Of a stretch of DNA of 14,120 bases, positions 1 to 8,496 are shown in pieces. Every line of letters begins with the position of its first letter. Position 1 is the stretch's first letter. A model generated the notes under the pieces. That model searched no databases. It was not told the origin of the DNA and was given only the letters and a program-made list of their open reading frames with translations. Position numbers and translations under genes: made by a program. This DNA comes from Jimgerdemannia flammicorona (taxonomy: Eukaryota > Mucoromycota > Endogonomycetes > Endogonales > Endogonaceae), in contig RBNI01004400.1 in NCBI GenBank assembly GCA_003990745.1, forward strand, positions 1 through 14,120, read 5' to 3'.

Positions 1-1198
1 TTTTTGGTTATGTTTTCGTTTATTTTATTGCCATACCCCTTTGGGCCCCATCAATAACCATCCCATCTCGAACACGTCACGAATTCCAGACACTCAACTA
101 CCTCAAGCGCCTCCTCGACTGGCAGGATATCGTGGAAGTCATACTCTTGACCCTGGGAGACGGCAATTGGAGTACGACCACCCTCACGGGTGTTCCGGAG
201 TTGCTATCGCTGTCGGCACCGGCAAGGAATCCGAATGCAGGGCCAGCGATAGTGAAGCATTATATAAGTGAGTCGATTAACCTGATTCATAAATAGTGAG
301 TTTGGACTGACGTGCTCACGACACTGATCTTTCCCTCGCCCATTTTCCCAACCTCCATTCACACGGCATTCAGGCGATGTCCTTGACACCCTTGTCGTGA
401 CGCTGACGTTGCGCTCGAAATCGTACAAGCGGGCTGCACTTGGCTCTATCTTCCTACTCAACAACTTCAACCACATCGCCAAGCAGTTGCGGTCGCCCTC
501 GCTGTCCGCTGCGGCCGACGAGGACATGCAGGCTAAGTTCTCTAAGCTCGTGCGCAAGCAGATCGACAACTATCAGGAAAGCTGGAAGCCGTGCGTCGAA
601 AATTTAATGGACGTAACGTATGTCAAGGGCGGAGCGCTTAAGACTAGTTTAGGGAATAGTGATAAGCAGCTCATCAAGGAGAAGTTCAAGGTAGGTGGAG
701 GTGAAAGTGGTATGATGGTTGGGGAATCTGGGGGAGTGTCTTGTATTATGTTTACACGACTCCAGCTGGCGGGATTATATACTTTGGTACGAGAAAAACT
801 ACATCGATAATTCCTTCTCTCTCTCTGCAGAATTTCAACACCGAGTTTGAGGATATGTGGCGCGCGCAGAAGTCATACGCCATGCCGGACGCGGAGTTGC
901 GCAATCAGGTACTCAGGGGCGTGAAGCAAGTATTGCTGCCGCTGTACTCACGATTCATCGACAAGTATGTTTCGAGGACGTTTTTTATCTCTCTCTCCCT
1001 GGTAGCTGTTTTTGTTAACGGCCTTTGTTGAGTATAGAATCGTATCATCACACGTCTTTTCTTTTTTTTTTTTTTTTTTCCTCGGGGTTCAATAGGTACC
1101 AAAGCATGGACTTCACCAAGAACCCGGCGAAGTACATCAAGTACGACAAGGACCAACTTGAACGTATGGTGAATCAGTTCTTCGAGCCGTCAGCTTAA
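1..1198 (+). CDS. EXO70: Exocyst complex subunit Exo70, C-terminal part (gene starts before the window)
   Basis: Exo70 is an exocyst subunit that tethers secretory vesicles to the plasma membrane and, in the known family, binds phosphoinositides through its C-terminal helical domain. Seen here: coding segments up to 267, 374-690, 831-964 and 1096-1198 join in frame across GT-AG introns (donors GTGAGT, GTAGGT, GTATGT; acceptors CAG, CAG, TAG). The first segment reads LNYLKRLLDW...LGDGNW. The second has GSIFLLNN and later DKQLIKEKFK, followed across the intron by FNTEFEDMW. The last reads NPAKYIKYDKDQLERM and ends FFEPSA-stop. These are Exo70 C-terminal hallmarks. The 5' edge of the first segment is uncertain: its frame is open to the window start, but positions 1-40 are T-rich and the CAG at 87-89 could be an acceptor, so positions 1-89 may be intron. 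From 90 onward, 243 residues are encoded. The third intron has an 18-T tract (1062-1079). Confidence 0.92.
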
Positions 1199-1358
1199 GT
1201 AGGGCTTCCAGTGTTGGTAAGCAATCGATTCGAATGGTTGGAGTTTTATTAATTGAGAGTTTCCGGTCAGTTTTTGACTATCCGTTGGCTCGCTCCGCTG
1301 CCATTCTGCAATTTGTATCCAGCCATCAATAGGGCTAGTTTATATTCTAGGGACATCT

Positions 1359-1425
1359 TTCTTTTCCCTGTTTGGTTTCTTTTGTCTTCTTTCTTTTCCC
1401 TCCTGTTTGGTTTCTTTTGTCTTCT
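1359..1425 (+). repeat. Imperfect tandem duplication in the SPC24 leader
   Basis: A pyrimidine-rich block of 32 bp (1359-1390) is followed at once by a 35 bp copy (1391-1425). The second copy differs only by three extra bases (TCC, 1401-1403). The shared core is TGTTTGGTTTCTTTTGTCTT. It lies 100-166 bp upstream of the SPC24 ATG, where fungal promoters and leaders are often CT-rich, so it may be promoter or 5' UTR sequence. No regulatory role is shown. Confidence 0.75.
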
Positions 1426-1524
1426 CAATCCCGTGCTTGTAAATATAGACCATCATTGGATCAATAAACCACGTGCCTGCCCGACGCGGAAAAGCGCGTT
1501 CCAGCACTTACCTTCCATTCTACC

Positions 1525-2566
1525 ATGGCCCTCAACGCGATGGACGAGCCACGCGCGCTGATCCAGCAGACGGTGGCCATGTTCAACCCCTCGGGCGACG
1601 TAGAGGCCGTGCACCGCATCTCCGAAACCATGCGACAGACGGAGGAGATACGCAAGAAGTCGAGGCAAGAGAGCCAGGGAGTGTTGAGAGGTGGGCATGA
1701 AGATGGAGAAAGGGGGGAAGCGAAGTGGTTCCGTGGGCGGACACCTAATCCTTCCGATCTCACCTCTCCTTTACAAACTTTACCTCGTAGCCCTCTCCCG
1801 TAAACTCGAATCTGTCAAGTCCGGTGCGACGCGGCCCCCTGGCGTGGCGGACGAGCACGCGCACGCGGCGCGGATGGTGGGGCTTGATCGGGAGAAATTC
1901 GCGCTCGCCAAAGGGATTAACGAGCTGGAGCAGAACCTGTCGTCGCTTGAGGCGGGGTTACAGCAGATAAGAGACGAGATCGCTGCGCTCGAGGCCGAAG
2001 ATGCCGAGGAGGAAGTACCACCCGATCAGACGGTGTAGGTATAATATTTTTTTTTTTCTTTTTTTTCGGGGAGTTGGTGAGAGGATAGAGTAGGAAAGAA
2101 GGAAGGGTTATGGAGGGAGATATAGAATGAAGTGACGAAGGGAAAAGAAGGGAAAAAAGTTGAAAGGCCGGGGGTCATTATAAGGAATGCTTTTTTCGCA
2201 TCACTCCGACCCTTCGACGTGTTTATCCTGCGTGCATTTTTAATCTTCAATACCCAACCCACTCTTTCTAACGACCTCAGCCTCAAGCTTCAAATCTATC
2301 GCTCCCTGGGCATCGAACTCGTCGAGGACGCTGTAGGCAACTACACAAAAGCCAGGATACGTATGTCTCCTGGCATCGTTTTTGTCTTCGTCATCGAGCT
2401 TGTGTGGAAGGCGTAAATCGCAACGTTCGAATTGACAAGTTTATGCTCTTAACCAACCCGTTCTTCACCAGGCTCTTTCCCGCGCAACGATATTCACACT
2501 CTGGTCATCGACGATAAGTATTCGCGCTTCTTCTACGCAAATTACTTGTGGGGGATGCTGCTTTGA
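1525..2566 (+). CDS. SPC24: Kinetochore protein Spc24 (Ndc80 complex), four exons
   Basis: Spc24 pairs with Spc25 at the inner end of the Ndc80 complex and anchors spindle-microtubule binding to the kinetochore. Exons 1525-1690, 1791-2034, 2281-2360 and 2472-2566 join into 194 residues, close to the family's usual size. Junctions were fixed by the protein: LRALSRKLE forms across intron 1, QTVLKLQIYRSLG across intron 2, and KARIRSFPRND across intron 3. Residues about 30-130 are charged and heptad-like (HAARMVGLDREKF..., INELEQNLSSLEAGL), fitting the coiled coil. Residues about 137-194 form the globular kinetochore-binding end, with LKLQIYRSLGIELVED, HTLVIDDKYSRFFYANYLWG and a short tail. Donors are GTGGGC (weak), GTAGGT and GTATGT. 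At the intron 2 donor, splicing at 2035 avoids an in-frame TAG at 2036-2038. The ATG is 326 bp downstream of the EXO70 stop. Intron 2 is the longest (246 nt) and starts with T11-C-T8. Confidence 0.95.
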
Positions 2567-3454
2567 GCGGGAAGGTTAGGCGGGCGTGAAAAGTTGGGGG
2601 CGAAGTCTGAGCGACAGGAGCAAACTTTGCAGCGATGGATTGAGATGGTGTTGACAACCATGTTTCTCATTATGGATTCTCCTTTGGTTTTCCTAACCAA
2701 GCTTTTCTCTATTTAAATTGGTCGTTTCCATTTTGTTTGCTATACGTACACGAAAATGCTCTAGCTATCTTCTCTTGTATTATGTCGTCTCTCTTTTTCG
2801 TGTATCCAGGATAGCGATTTTCTTTCTTTGCTATCTTCCTCCAGACGTTGTATGCCCAACAATCTGTGCTTCAACTCTCTGCTTTCAATTTCAATCTTTA
2901 CATTCTCTACACACAAAGCTCGGGAAAATCAAATCATAATATTCCTGGCTCCGCCCTGATCAATGACCAGGTCTCGCATTCCGCGAAGCCCAAGACACAT
3001 CAAGGTCCCAAAAGTTCGCTGTTCGCGGGGCAAGAAAATACATTTGGCCATACACACCAATTTCCCATACCATACCATACGCTCCCCGGCGGTTCTTACC
3101 CTTAATCAAACATCTAGTTCGCGCGATGTATTGTGATAAGAACTAGGTCACATAAAGAAAAAAAAAGTAAAATAAAACATGGTTCGTGTGTATGACATTG
3201 ACAACTGGAGCGAAAAGAGAAGAGGGCAGCGATTAGATGGGAGATAATATTTCTGTGGGGTGCAGTTGAGTCGGGCATGGGGAAAATTTTGTCGGTTCAA
3301 AATGCCAGGGGGTATGATCCTGACCAAAACCTTTTTGCGCAAGTGTCCCCCCTTCTCTTTTCCCTCCAGACAAGAGTAAAAAGAGGACTTCTCACCTCCT
3401 ATCCCGTGTCCCACCCCTCCCCCCCAACTATATCTCCCCCAAACTCGAGATCAC
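2567..3454. other. Convergent intergenic region between SPC24 and COX9, no gene seen
   Basis: About 890 bp hold the 3' flanks of two convergent genes. Short open frames on both strands match no family I recognise and lack coherent composition. Visible details are a CCATA-type triple repeat near 3065-3080, pyrimidine-rich stretches at 3345-3440 and an A-rich stretch near 3157-3177. No tRNA-like or other RNA structure was seen. Confidence 0.6.
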
Positions 3455-3625
3455 CTAGTCCTTCCGGGCCTCCAGCCGGGCGTAATAGGCGTCACGCTTG
3501 CGGATGATCGGCAGGTGGTAGAAATGCCACCAGGAGAAGCCGCCCGCGAAGCCGATGGTGAGGGCGATGGTAATGTCCGTGAAGAAGCGCTTGCGGAGGC
3601 GGCCGGTGATGGGGGCAATGGGCAT
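3455..3625 (-). CDS. COX9: Cytochrome c oxidase subunit 9 (subunit VIIa family)
   Basis: Cox9 is a small nuclear-encoded subunit of respiratory complex IV in the mitochondrial inner membrane. The intronless frame encodes 56 residues, against roughly 55-60 in fungal relatives. The N-terminus MPIAPITGRLRKR is the family signature. A single membrane helix spans about residues 19-37 (ITIALTIGFAGGFSWWHFY). The C-terminus RKRDAYYARLEARKD is the usual charged tail. The start is the ATG complementary to 3623-3625: the frame is open further upstream, but only this Met begins the conserved PIAPITG. The minus strand upstream of the ATG is C-rich (CCCCTAACCCACCCATC), consistent with a leader. It lies head to tail with the membrane-protein gene, whose stop is 387 bp upstream on this strand. 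No cleavable presequence is visible. Confidence 0.93.
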   Translation of the reverse strand: MPIAPITGRLRKRFFTDITIALTIGFAGGFSWWHFYHLPIIRKRDAYYARLEARKD

Positions 3626-3963
3626 GGTCGTGTTGATGGGTGGGTTAGGGGCAGAGAGGTTGGGGGTTGGGTAAAGGCGCGAGGGCGACGAATGACGAAT
3701 CGCACCCCAGAAGTAACAATCCCCTTGTGACTTGTTCATTGGCTCACCCGTGCATATTTCGTCACGGAAGGGGGGTTTATTGATTTTTTTTTTTTTTTTA
3801 CAAAAAATCAAAATAAAATAAAAAGAAGAAAACTGTACAGGAAAGACAATAATATATGAAGAACGCCAACATACTCCCAAAGACAAGACATCAACAACCA
3901 AAAGGCACGAGAATACAAAGGTGAAACAATACACAATTCAGAATCTCTATCAACGATGACAGA

Positions 3964-3994
<31 letters not shown>

Positions 3995-4012
3995 CAAACG
4001 ACGTGCTCCCGC
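3626..4012. promoter_or_regulatory. COX9 upstream region, also 3' flank of the membrane-protein gene
   Basis: This 387 bp gap must hold the COX9 promoter and leader (minus strand) and the 3' UTR of the gene ending at 4013. It contains a 16-T tract (3784-3799), an A-rich stretch (3800-3830) and a 28-A tract (3963-3990). No clear TATA box or known activator site was identified. The minus-strand leader next to the ATG is pyrimidine-rich. Confidence 0.45.
3963..3990. repeat. 28-bp A homopolymer (T28 on the coding strand of the upstream gene)
   Basis: An uninterrupted run of 28 A on the + strand. It lies 22 bp past the stop of the minus-strand membrane-protein gene, so a transcript of that gene would carry U28 early in its 3' UTR. 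Other long A/T runs nearby are at 1062-1079 and 3784-3799. Runs of this length are prone to slippage, so the exact count may vary. Confidence 0.9.
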
Positions 4013-5059
4013 TCATTGTTTCTTCTTCTGCACACTCTTCACCGTACCTTCCCTCCAGGCCGCATACGCTGACACGGCGACGCCAGGGCTGACGACGAAG
4101 CTGGCCGCCAAAGTCGCGAGGGCCGGGACGACGCCGCTCTCGAGACCGATCCAGTAGACCATGGCGATGGTAAGGGCAACGAGATCGACGAGAAGGAAGT
4201 GTGAGCATAGGACATTGGCCTGCTCTTTGGGGTCGGTGAAGATGCGAGACGACGGGACCAGGACAGAAGGGACGTCAATGATGTCGCGGAAGGCGGCCCA
4301 ACCGGCCCCATGCTCGCGCAGGTATGCAACGAGATAGAGGTGGATGGCGAAGTTACCGAGAGCCATGGTAGTGTGGGTGGCGCGTACGGCGGCACGGGAT
4401 TCGGAAAGGGACGCCGGGGTTACGAGGGCCACGAGCGGCGTCAGGACGTACGAGACGAGGGTGGGGATGGCGGGAGCAAGCATAAAGATGCCAATGATGT
4501 TTTGTTGGGCGCGGAAGGAGATCGGATAGAAGATGTTATATTGGATTATAACCACACCGAGGAAAAGGGACAGGGGGATAGCAAGCGCACGAGCTGGGGA
4601 GACGCTGTTGTTCAATGCGGATGGATTGGAGGTTTTGTAAGCGTATATAGGGATCCAAAACAGGGGAACGACGATAGATATGCCGATGAGCTGGCCAAAT
4701 ACGCCAAAGAACGCGACCCAGGATATGATAGTCTTGGAGAGAGAGACACGAGCGCCTTCAACGGACGCAATACCCATGAAGGCGTTGGCCAGGGTGAGGA
4801 CGTAGGCATGGACGGCAAATCCGGCGGGGAGCTTGAGGGTATTTTGAAAGAACGGGACAATCCAACACAGGAATTCATCAATTGGACCAACGCCAATGTA
4901 ATAGTTGCGAAGGCCTTGTTCGGCGGCGAGGTCAGGATTTTTGCAGGCCGTTTCGGTTGGTTCTAACCATGGATGTAGAGACGTAAGGAGATGGAGGAGT
5001 GTTAAGAGAGCAAAGGGGATCATTGGAAGAGACGCGAGGAATTTTGGTGGGAGAGCCAT
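4013..5059 (-). CDS. Polytopic membrane protein of unknown function, about eight TM segments
   Basis: An uninterrupted frame encodes 348 residues. The ATG at 5057-5059 has a good context (A at -3, G at +4); the frame extends five codons further only to a TTG, so I start at this ATG. Hydrophobic segments lie at about residues 6-28, 62-100 (one or two), 109-140, 158-180, 187-213, 230-247, 283-304 and 309-333. The loop between segments 1 and 2 has YYIGVGPIDEFLCWIVPFF. The C-terminus is short and basic (KSVQKKKQ). The Y-x-G-x-x-x-ID-x-x-LC-x-x-V-x-FF pattern recalls uncharacterised fungal multi-pass membrane proteins, some of which sit in secondary-metabolite clusters. That likeness is from memory and weak. 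No biosynthetic genes lie beside it, so I assign no function. Real coding is supported by length, codon quality and the repeated hydrophobic pattern. Confidence 0.85.
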   Translation of the reverse strand: MALPPKFLASLPMIPFALLTLLHLLTSLHPWLEPTETACKNPDLAAEQGLRNYYIGVGPIDEFLCWIVPFFQNTLKLPAGFAVHAYVLTLANAFMGIASVEGARVSLSKTIISWVAFFGVFGQLIGISIVVPLFWIPIYAYKTSNPSALNNSVSPARALAIPLSLFLGVVIIQYNIFYPISFRAQQNIIGIFMLAPAIPTLVSYVLTPLVALVTPASLSESRAAVRATHTTMALGNFAIHLYLVAYLREHGAGWAAFRDIIDVPSVLVPSSRIFTDPKEQANVLCSHFLLVDLVALTIAMVYWIGLESGVVPALATLAASFVVSPGVAVSAYAAWREGTVKSVQKKKQ

Positions 5060-6060
5060 TCTGCCTTTGCGCAAGTTTCTGGGAATCGGGGGAAAAGGGG
5101 TTTCTGGGGGTCAGGGGAGGAGGAGGAGGAAAATGCGTTCAGGTTCCTTGGATCAAATAGCTGAGCGTTTCAGAGTCGCAGTGTCAACCAGTGTCGCACC
5201 ATTCCAAATTGGGGAAATGTATTCTCCACCGTATTTGGAATAACAGTCCCCCCATTTACAAGATAAATATTTATGTCGATTTAACGAAAACGATCAATTA
5301 CCCCACGTTGAAAGCAATTGTTCTTCCTGAGTATGAGTTTCCGATGGACGGACAGGAAAGCTGGGTGGGAAGCCTAGAGGACTAGAGAACGCCGTATTGG
5401 TCCCTCGGAATGAAAAAATTAACAAACCTAGCACGGGGTCCCATCTCAGATTCGCCAGACTGGTTAGTGGAATTTATGCATACCGTAAATTTTAAGAGTC
5501 GTCCCTTCCATATTGACAGGATGGCCCGTTTGAGGAAATCCCATGGAGGCACGACGTCAAATCGCGTTTATCCGATGATACTTAAGACCACTAGCAACGG
5601 GTCGCCTTTATGGCTCTCACAAAGAACCCCTTTGGATCATGTATAATCTGGACAAATAATGTTCGACTGGTGGGGTTTCCATTAGCCGTAGAGTATTAGG
5701 TTTCTAGTAAAGATATTTTTGAAAAATAATTATATCTTGCCAGAAGATTTGGTTCCCGCTCTAGTCTTTATCCAAATCCACAGCAGCTACCTGAAATGAA
5801 AATGCTGATCTCCTTGTTCTATTTTAGTATCTGATACCATTTTTCCAAGCTAACTTTCTAGGCTAGGCTGTCCGACAAATAAAATCTAACTTGGCATCAT
5901 TACCGCTATTGGTTTTTCTGCAGTTGGGAAAGGGTTGTCGCTCGTCGGTGGGGATTTGAAGTTGAAATTATGTATCTCCTGAACTTTATCCTGGTGCAAC
6001 TTTTTCAATGTAGCAGCTTTTCTTGTGATTGTAGTAGTAATACATATCGTCGGATGGCTT
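5060..6060. other. Intergenic region between host genes and the repeat-rich zone, no gene supported
   Basis: About 1 kb upstream of the membrane-protein gene. Next to its ATG lie a GGGGG-rich patch and a GGA repeat (near 5115-5133), that is, CT-rich on the gene's strand, as in many fungal promoters. A perfect 9-bp inverted repeat (ATTCCAAAT at 5201-5209, ATTTGGAAT at 5233-5241) encloses 23 bp. Small open frames at 5191-5646 (+) and 5886-6149 (-) match nothing I know. CpG is still present up to 6052, so this stretch has not gone through the decay seen further right. Confidence 0.5.
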
Positions 6061-6258
6061 GAGTTGGACATTGATAGACAGTGTTGGCCATTGCTAGCCA
6101 CTATTGCCAAACAAATCAATGCCAACTGGTCTCTAAGGGACAGCTCCACCCAGCAAAACCTGAAGGAAATCCTCCAAGCATATGTATTATGGACTCAGAT
6201 ATAAAAATCATCATAGTTCAATACATCACTTGTTACTTGCCTCTCCCCCCCCTCTCTT

Positions 6259-6474
6259 CATCAATATCCTTTCTATCAATGCTTTCTCTATTAATGCTCC
6301 CTCAATATTGATACTTTTCCTCTATTGATACTCTCTCCATTGATACTCTCACTCCATTAATTCCCCCTCTATTAATACTCTTCTCTATTAATATCTTCTC
6401 TCTATTGATGTCTTCTTTATTAATACTCTCTCTTTATTAATACTCTTCATCTATTAATATCTCTCTTTATAGAT
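6259..6474. repeat. Tandem array of about 13 units of 15-17 bp, core TATTAATACTCTCTC
   Basis: Units begin with TATTAAT, TATTGAT or CATTGAT and end in a variable CT tract (CTCTTCTC, CTCTCTCT and so on). I can divide the stretch into about 13 units of 15, 16 or 17 bp. Length variation lies in the CT part, so it looks like a compound of a fixed TATTRAT motif and a slippage-prone pyrimidine run. It is in non-coding DNA just left of the 14-bp array. Confidence 0.8.
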
Positions 6475-6567
6475 ATTTTAGATATTTCTAGTGCTCTGAA
6501 TAAGTTGATTCAAATCAAATCTAGATTCAATTCATTATGTGACAGTTTGACCTAAATCTCAAATCTG

Positions 6568-6864
6568 AAACAATCTGAATTACTCTATCTGAATTACTCA
6601 ATCTAAATTATTCAATCTAAACCACTTAATCTGAACCACTTAATCTGAATCACTTAATATAAATCACTCAATCTGAAATACTCAATCTGAACTACTTAAT
6701 CCAAATCACTCAATCTAAATTACTCAATCTGAATCACTCAATTCAAATCATTCAATCTAAATTATTCAATCTAAATTACTCAATCTAAATTACTCAATCT
6801 GAATCATCATCTAATTCAAATTATCTAATTCAAATCTTTCAATCCAAATCCTCCAATCTGAATC
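6568..6864. repeat. 14-bp minisatellite, about 21 units, consensus ACTCAATCTRAATY
   Basis: Seventeen consecutive units from 6568 to 6805 are each exactly 14 bp, for example ACTCAATCTAAATT, ACTCAATCTGAATC and ACTTAATCTGAACC. One irregular 17-bp unit (6806-6822) and three more 14-bp units (to 6864) follow. Most differences between units are C/T or G/A. The constant length with base changes only suggests an old array grown by duplication and then point-mutated. A degenerate partial unit may precede it (about 6550-6567). Fourteen is not a multiple of three, so it is not a coding repeat. Confidence 0.88.
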
Positions 6865-6921
6865 CTCTATATGACTCATATACTGGATACATCTATATAT
6901 ATAATATATATATATTATAAT

Positions 6922-7200
6922 AGTGACCTCAGAATGATGACATCGGCATAAGAGATAGCCTTTCCTTACAAGCCACCAGATTGAAATACAAGAAGATCAT
7001 ATGATATAACTCAGGCTATGAGATGAGTAATGATGACTAATTGTAAGTCATTGTAACCACAGTTCAGGCATTTTGAGGAATATAAAAGAAGAATTAAAGA
7101 ACTATAGTAGTAGTAACTCAATAAGACTTACTAATTCCAAAATAGCTCAAAGACTTACTACAAATAAAATACTTGCTGCTTGCCAAACCTCAAGGTCAAG
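6922..7200 (+). repeat. Candidate 5' LTR of the gypsy element (boundaries not proven)
   Basis: Just after an AT palindrome-like stretch (6893-6920) the sequence reads GTGACCTCAGAATGATGACA, a start reminiscent of fungal gypsy LTRs. It contains TATAAAAG at 7081-7088 and AATAAA at about 7164, in the order expected for an LTR promoter and polyadenylation signal, and lies upstream of the element's internal ORFs. No second LTR exists in the window, no clear primer-binding site was found, and neither edge can be fixed. The call rests on position and these two motifs only. Confidence 0.33.
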
Positions 7201-7255
7201 GAACCACCAAGGTATCTTAGTTGAAGAAAAGATATTCTAAGACATCAGAAGAGCC

Positions 7256-7999
7256 ATGAGGACTCATACAAGAAGGACTCCTAGCCTCAACCTGGGTACT
7301 GCAGATTCTTATCACTTTATTCTCTATCACTGTAAAATGGAAACAAGGATCACCATTACTACCAAATACCTCCAAATGTAGCAGGAGTATGAAATAGAAA
7401 ACCTTCTTTGCTAGGAGTTTCCACAGGCCAGCCCTCAAGAGTTACAAGATATCATTCCCATGGATATATGAGAAATAAGGATAGCTAAAAAGATTTATCA
7501 GATCTTCAGACATGTACTATGGTTGATCCCTAACTTGGAGTATGTTAGAGTCTCAGATTTCAGAGATCTGTCAGCCCACTATATCAATATACTGAAAGTT
7601 AGGGTAGTTATAGAAGCCCAGTCCACTATCACCCTCAATAGTGATAAAGTAAAAGACTTCTGACATCCCATCTTTCAGAACAACTCAGATCAATTTCTGC
7701 AAGGATTGATCTCAATATTCTAAGGCCCAAGTATCCAGGTTAGACCTCTCTAAGACCCCACATTTGTTCCCTATTTTGTAGAAGAGAACCTCATAGACTG
7801 GAGAGCTCCAGACCTCCATATTCCTACTGCCACTGAATGTGATGATGTCATTGATAATAATGTCATCCTGTATGATATACATGAAGTATATGAAACATAC
7901 AACCTACATGATGAGACCAAAATATTCATAGACCTTATCTCTTTTGAGGATAGCAATGATGAGGATAAAGTCTCTATAGTTCTGAACATTTTGCTCTAA
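7256..7999 (+). pseudogene. Unrecognised ORF upstream of gag, broken by six stops
   Basis: A single frame runs from ATG 7256 (a second Met at 7337) to TAA 7997-7999, 247 codons, with stops at 7379, 7412, 7469, 7661, 7721 and 7751 and no frameshift. Each stop can come from a Gln, Arg or Trp codon by one transition. Between the stops the protein is coherent: KKIYQIFRHVLWLIPNLEYV, HYINILKVRVVIEAQSTITL, EENLIDWRAPDLHIP, then an acidic C-terminal part (DDVIDNNVILYDIHEVYE, SFEDSNDEDK). I recognise no family. It lies between the candidate LTR and gag, where Ty3/gypsy elements usually have only a leader. It may be an extra element protein, an N-terminal gag part, or a captured gene. Confidence 0.55.
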
Positions 8000-8496
8000 G
8001 TCCCTTAGTTACACTAAATTATATCAGTATCCTTTTCCTGTATAATAGCTATTCCTCTAGTATTCTGACCTTATGACTCAGAATTATTCCAGTACTATTT
8101 TCCTATATTACTGAAATTATACCAGTATCCTGAATCTATACAACCATCTGTACTGACTCTGAAACTTAGTATTTTTCTATGTTTCAGCATTTTATTTAGT
8201 TATTGGAATTTATATTTAGCTTTATATCTTAGCAACCATTGAATTATATTTTATAAAAATACTTTTCTTATTTCCTCTGAAATAAAGTCAGTCAAGTTCA
8301 CTTACACACACTTTCTTGTAAGCAATCTAAAAGATAACAAGATAGTTTAAAGATAAGAAGTTTGAGAACTATAAGATCTTAGGAAGATACTTCAATAAGA
8401 ACTTGCTTATAACAAACTTGAGTTAGTCCAAGAGATATATCTTAAAGAGAATCTGATATATTTGAAGGACTCAGTAACTACTACATGACAACTTAG
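8000..8496. other. Non-coding stretch inside the element between ORF1 and gag
   Basis: About 500 bp, AT-rich and without CpG. Three diverged copies of a motif like GAAATTATACCAGTATCC can be seen at about 8016-8045, 8081-8110 and 8113-8142. No ORF with coherent composition was seen on either strand. It could be a spacer, an untranslated leader for gag, or a decayed sequence no longer readable. Confidence 0.4.

Noticed and set aside
2132..2416. Separate small ORF over SPC24 intron 2 and exon 3
   Set aside because: It only overlaps exon 3 in its frame. The intron part lacks coding character and the splice sites explain the gene.
5191..5646. Two plus-strand frames of 64 and 78 codons
   Set aside because: Unrelated composition, no recognisable motif, and no splice structure linking them.
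5886..6149. Minus-strand open frame of 87 codons
   Set aside because: It opens with GTG, has no ATG start in place, and shows no family resemblance. Too weak to call coding.
6259..6864. CRISPR-like array
   Set aside because: Units of 14-17 bp are directly adjacent with no unique spacers. These are simple tandem repeats in a fungal genome.
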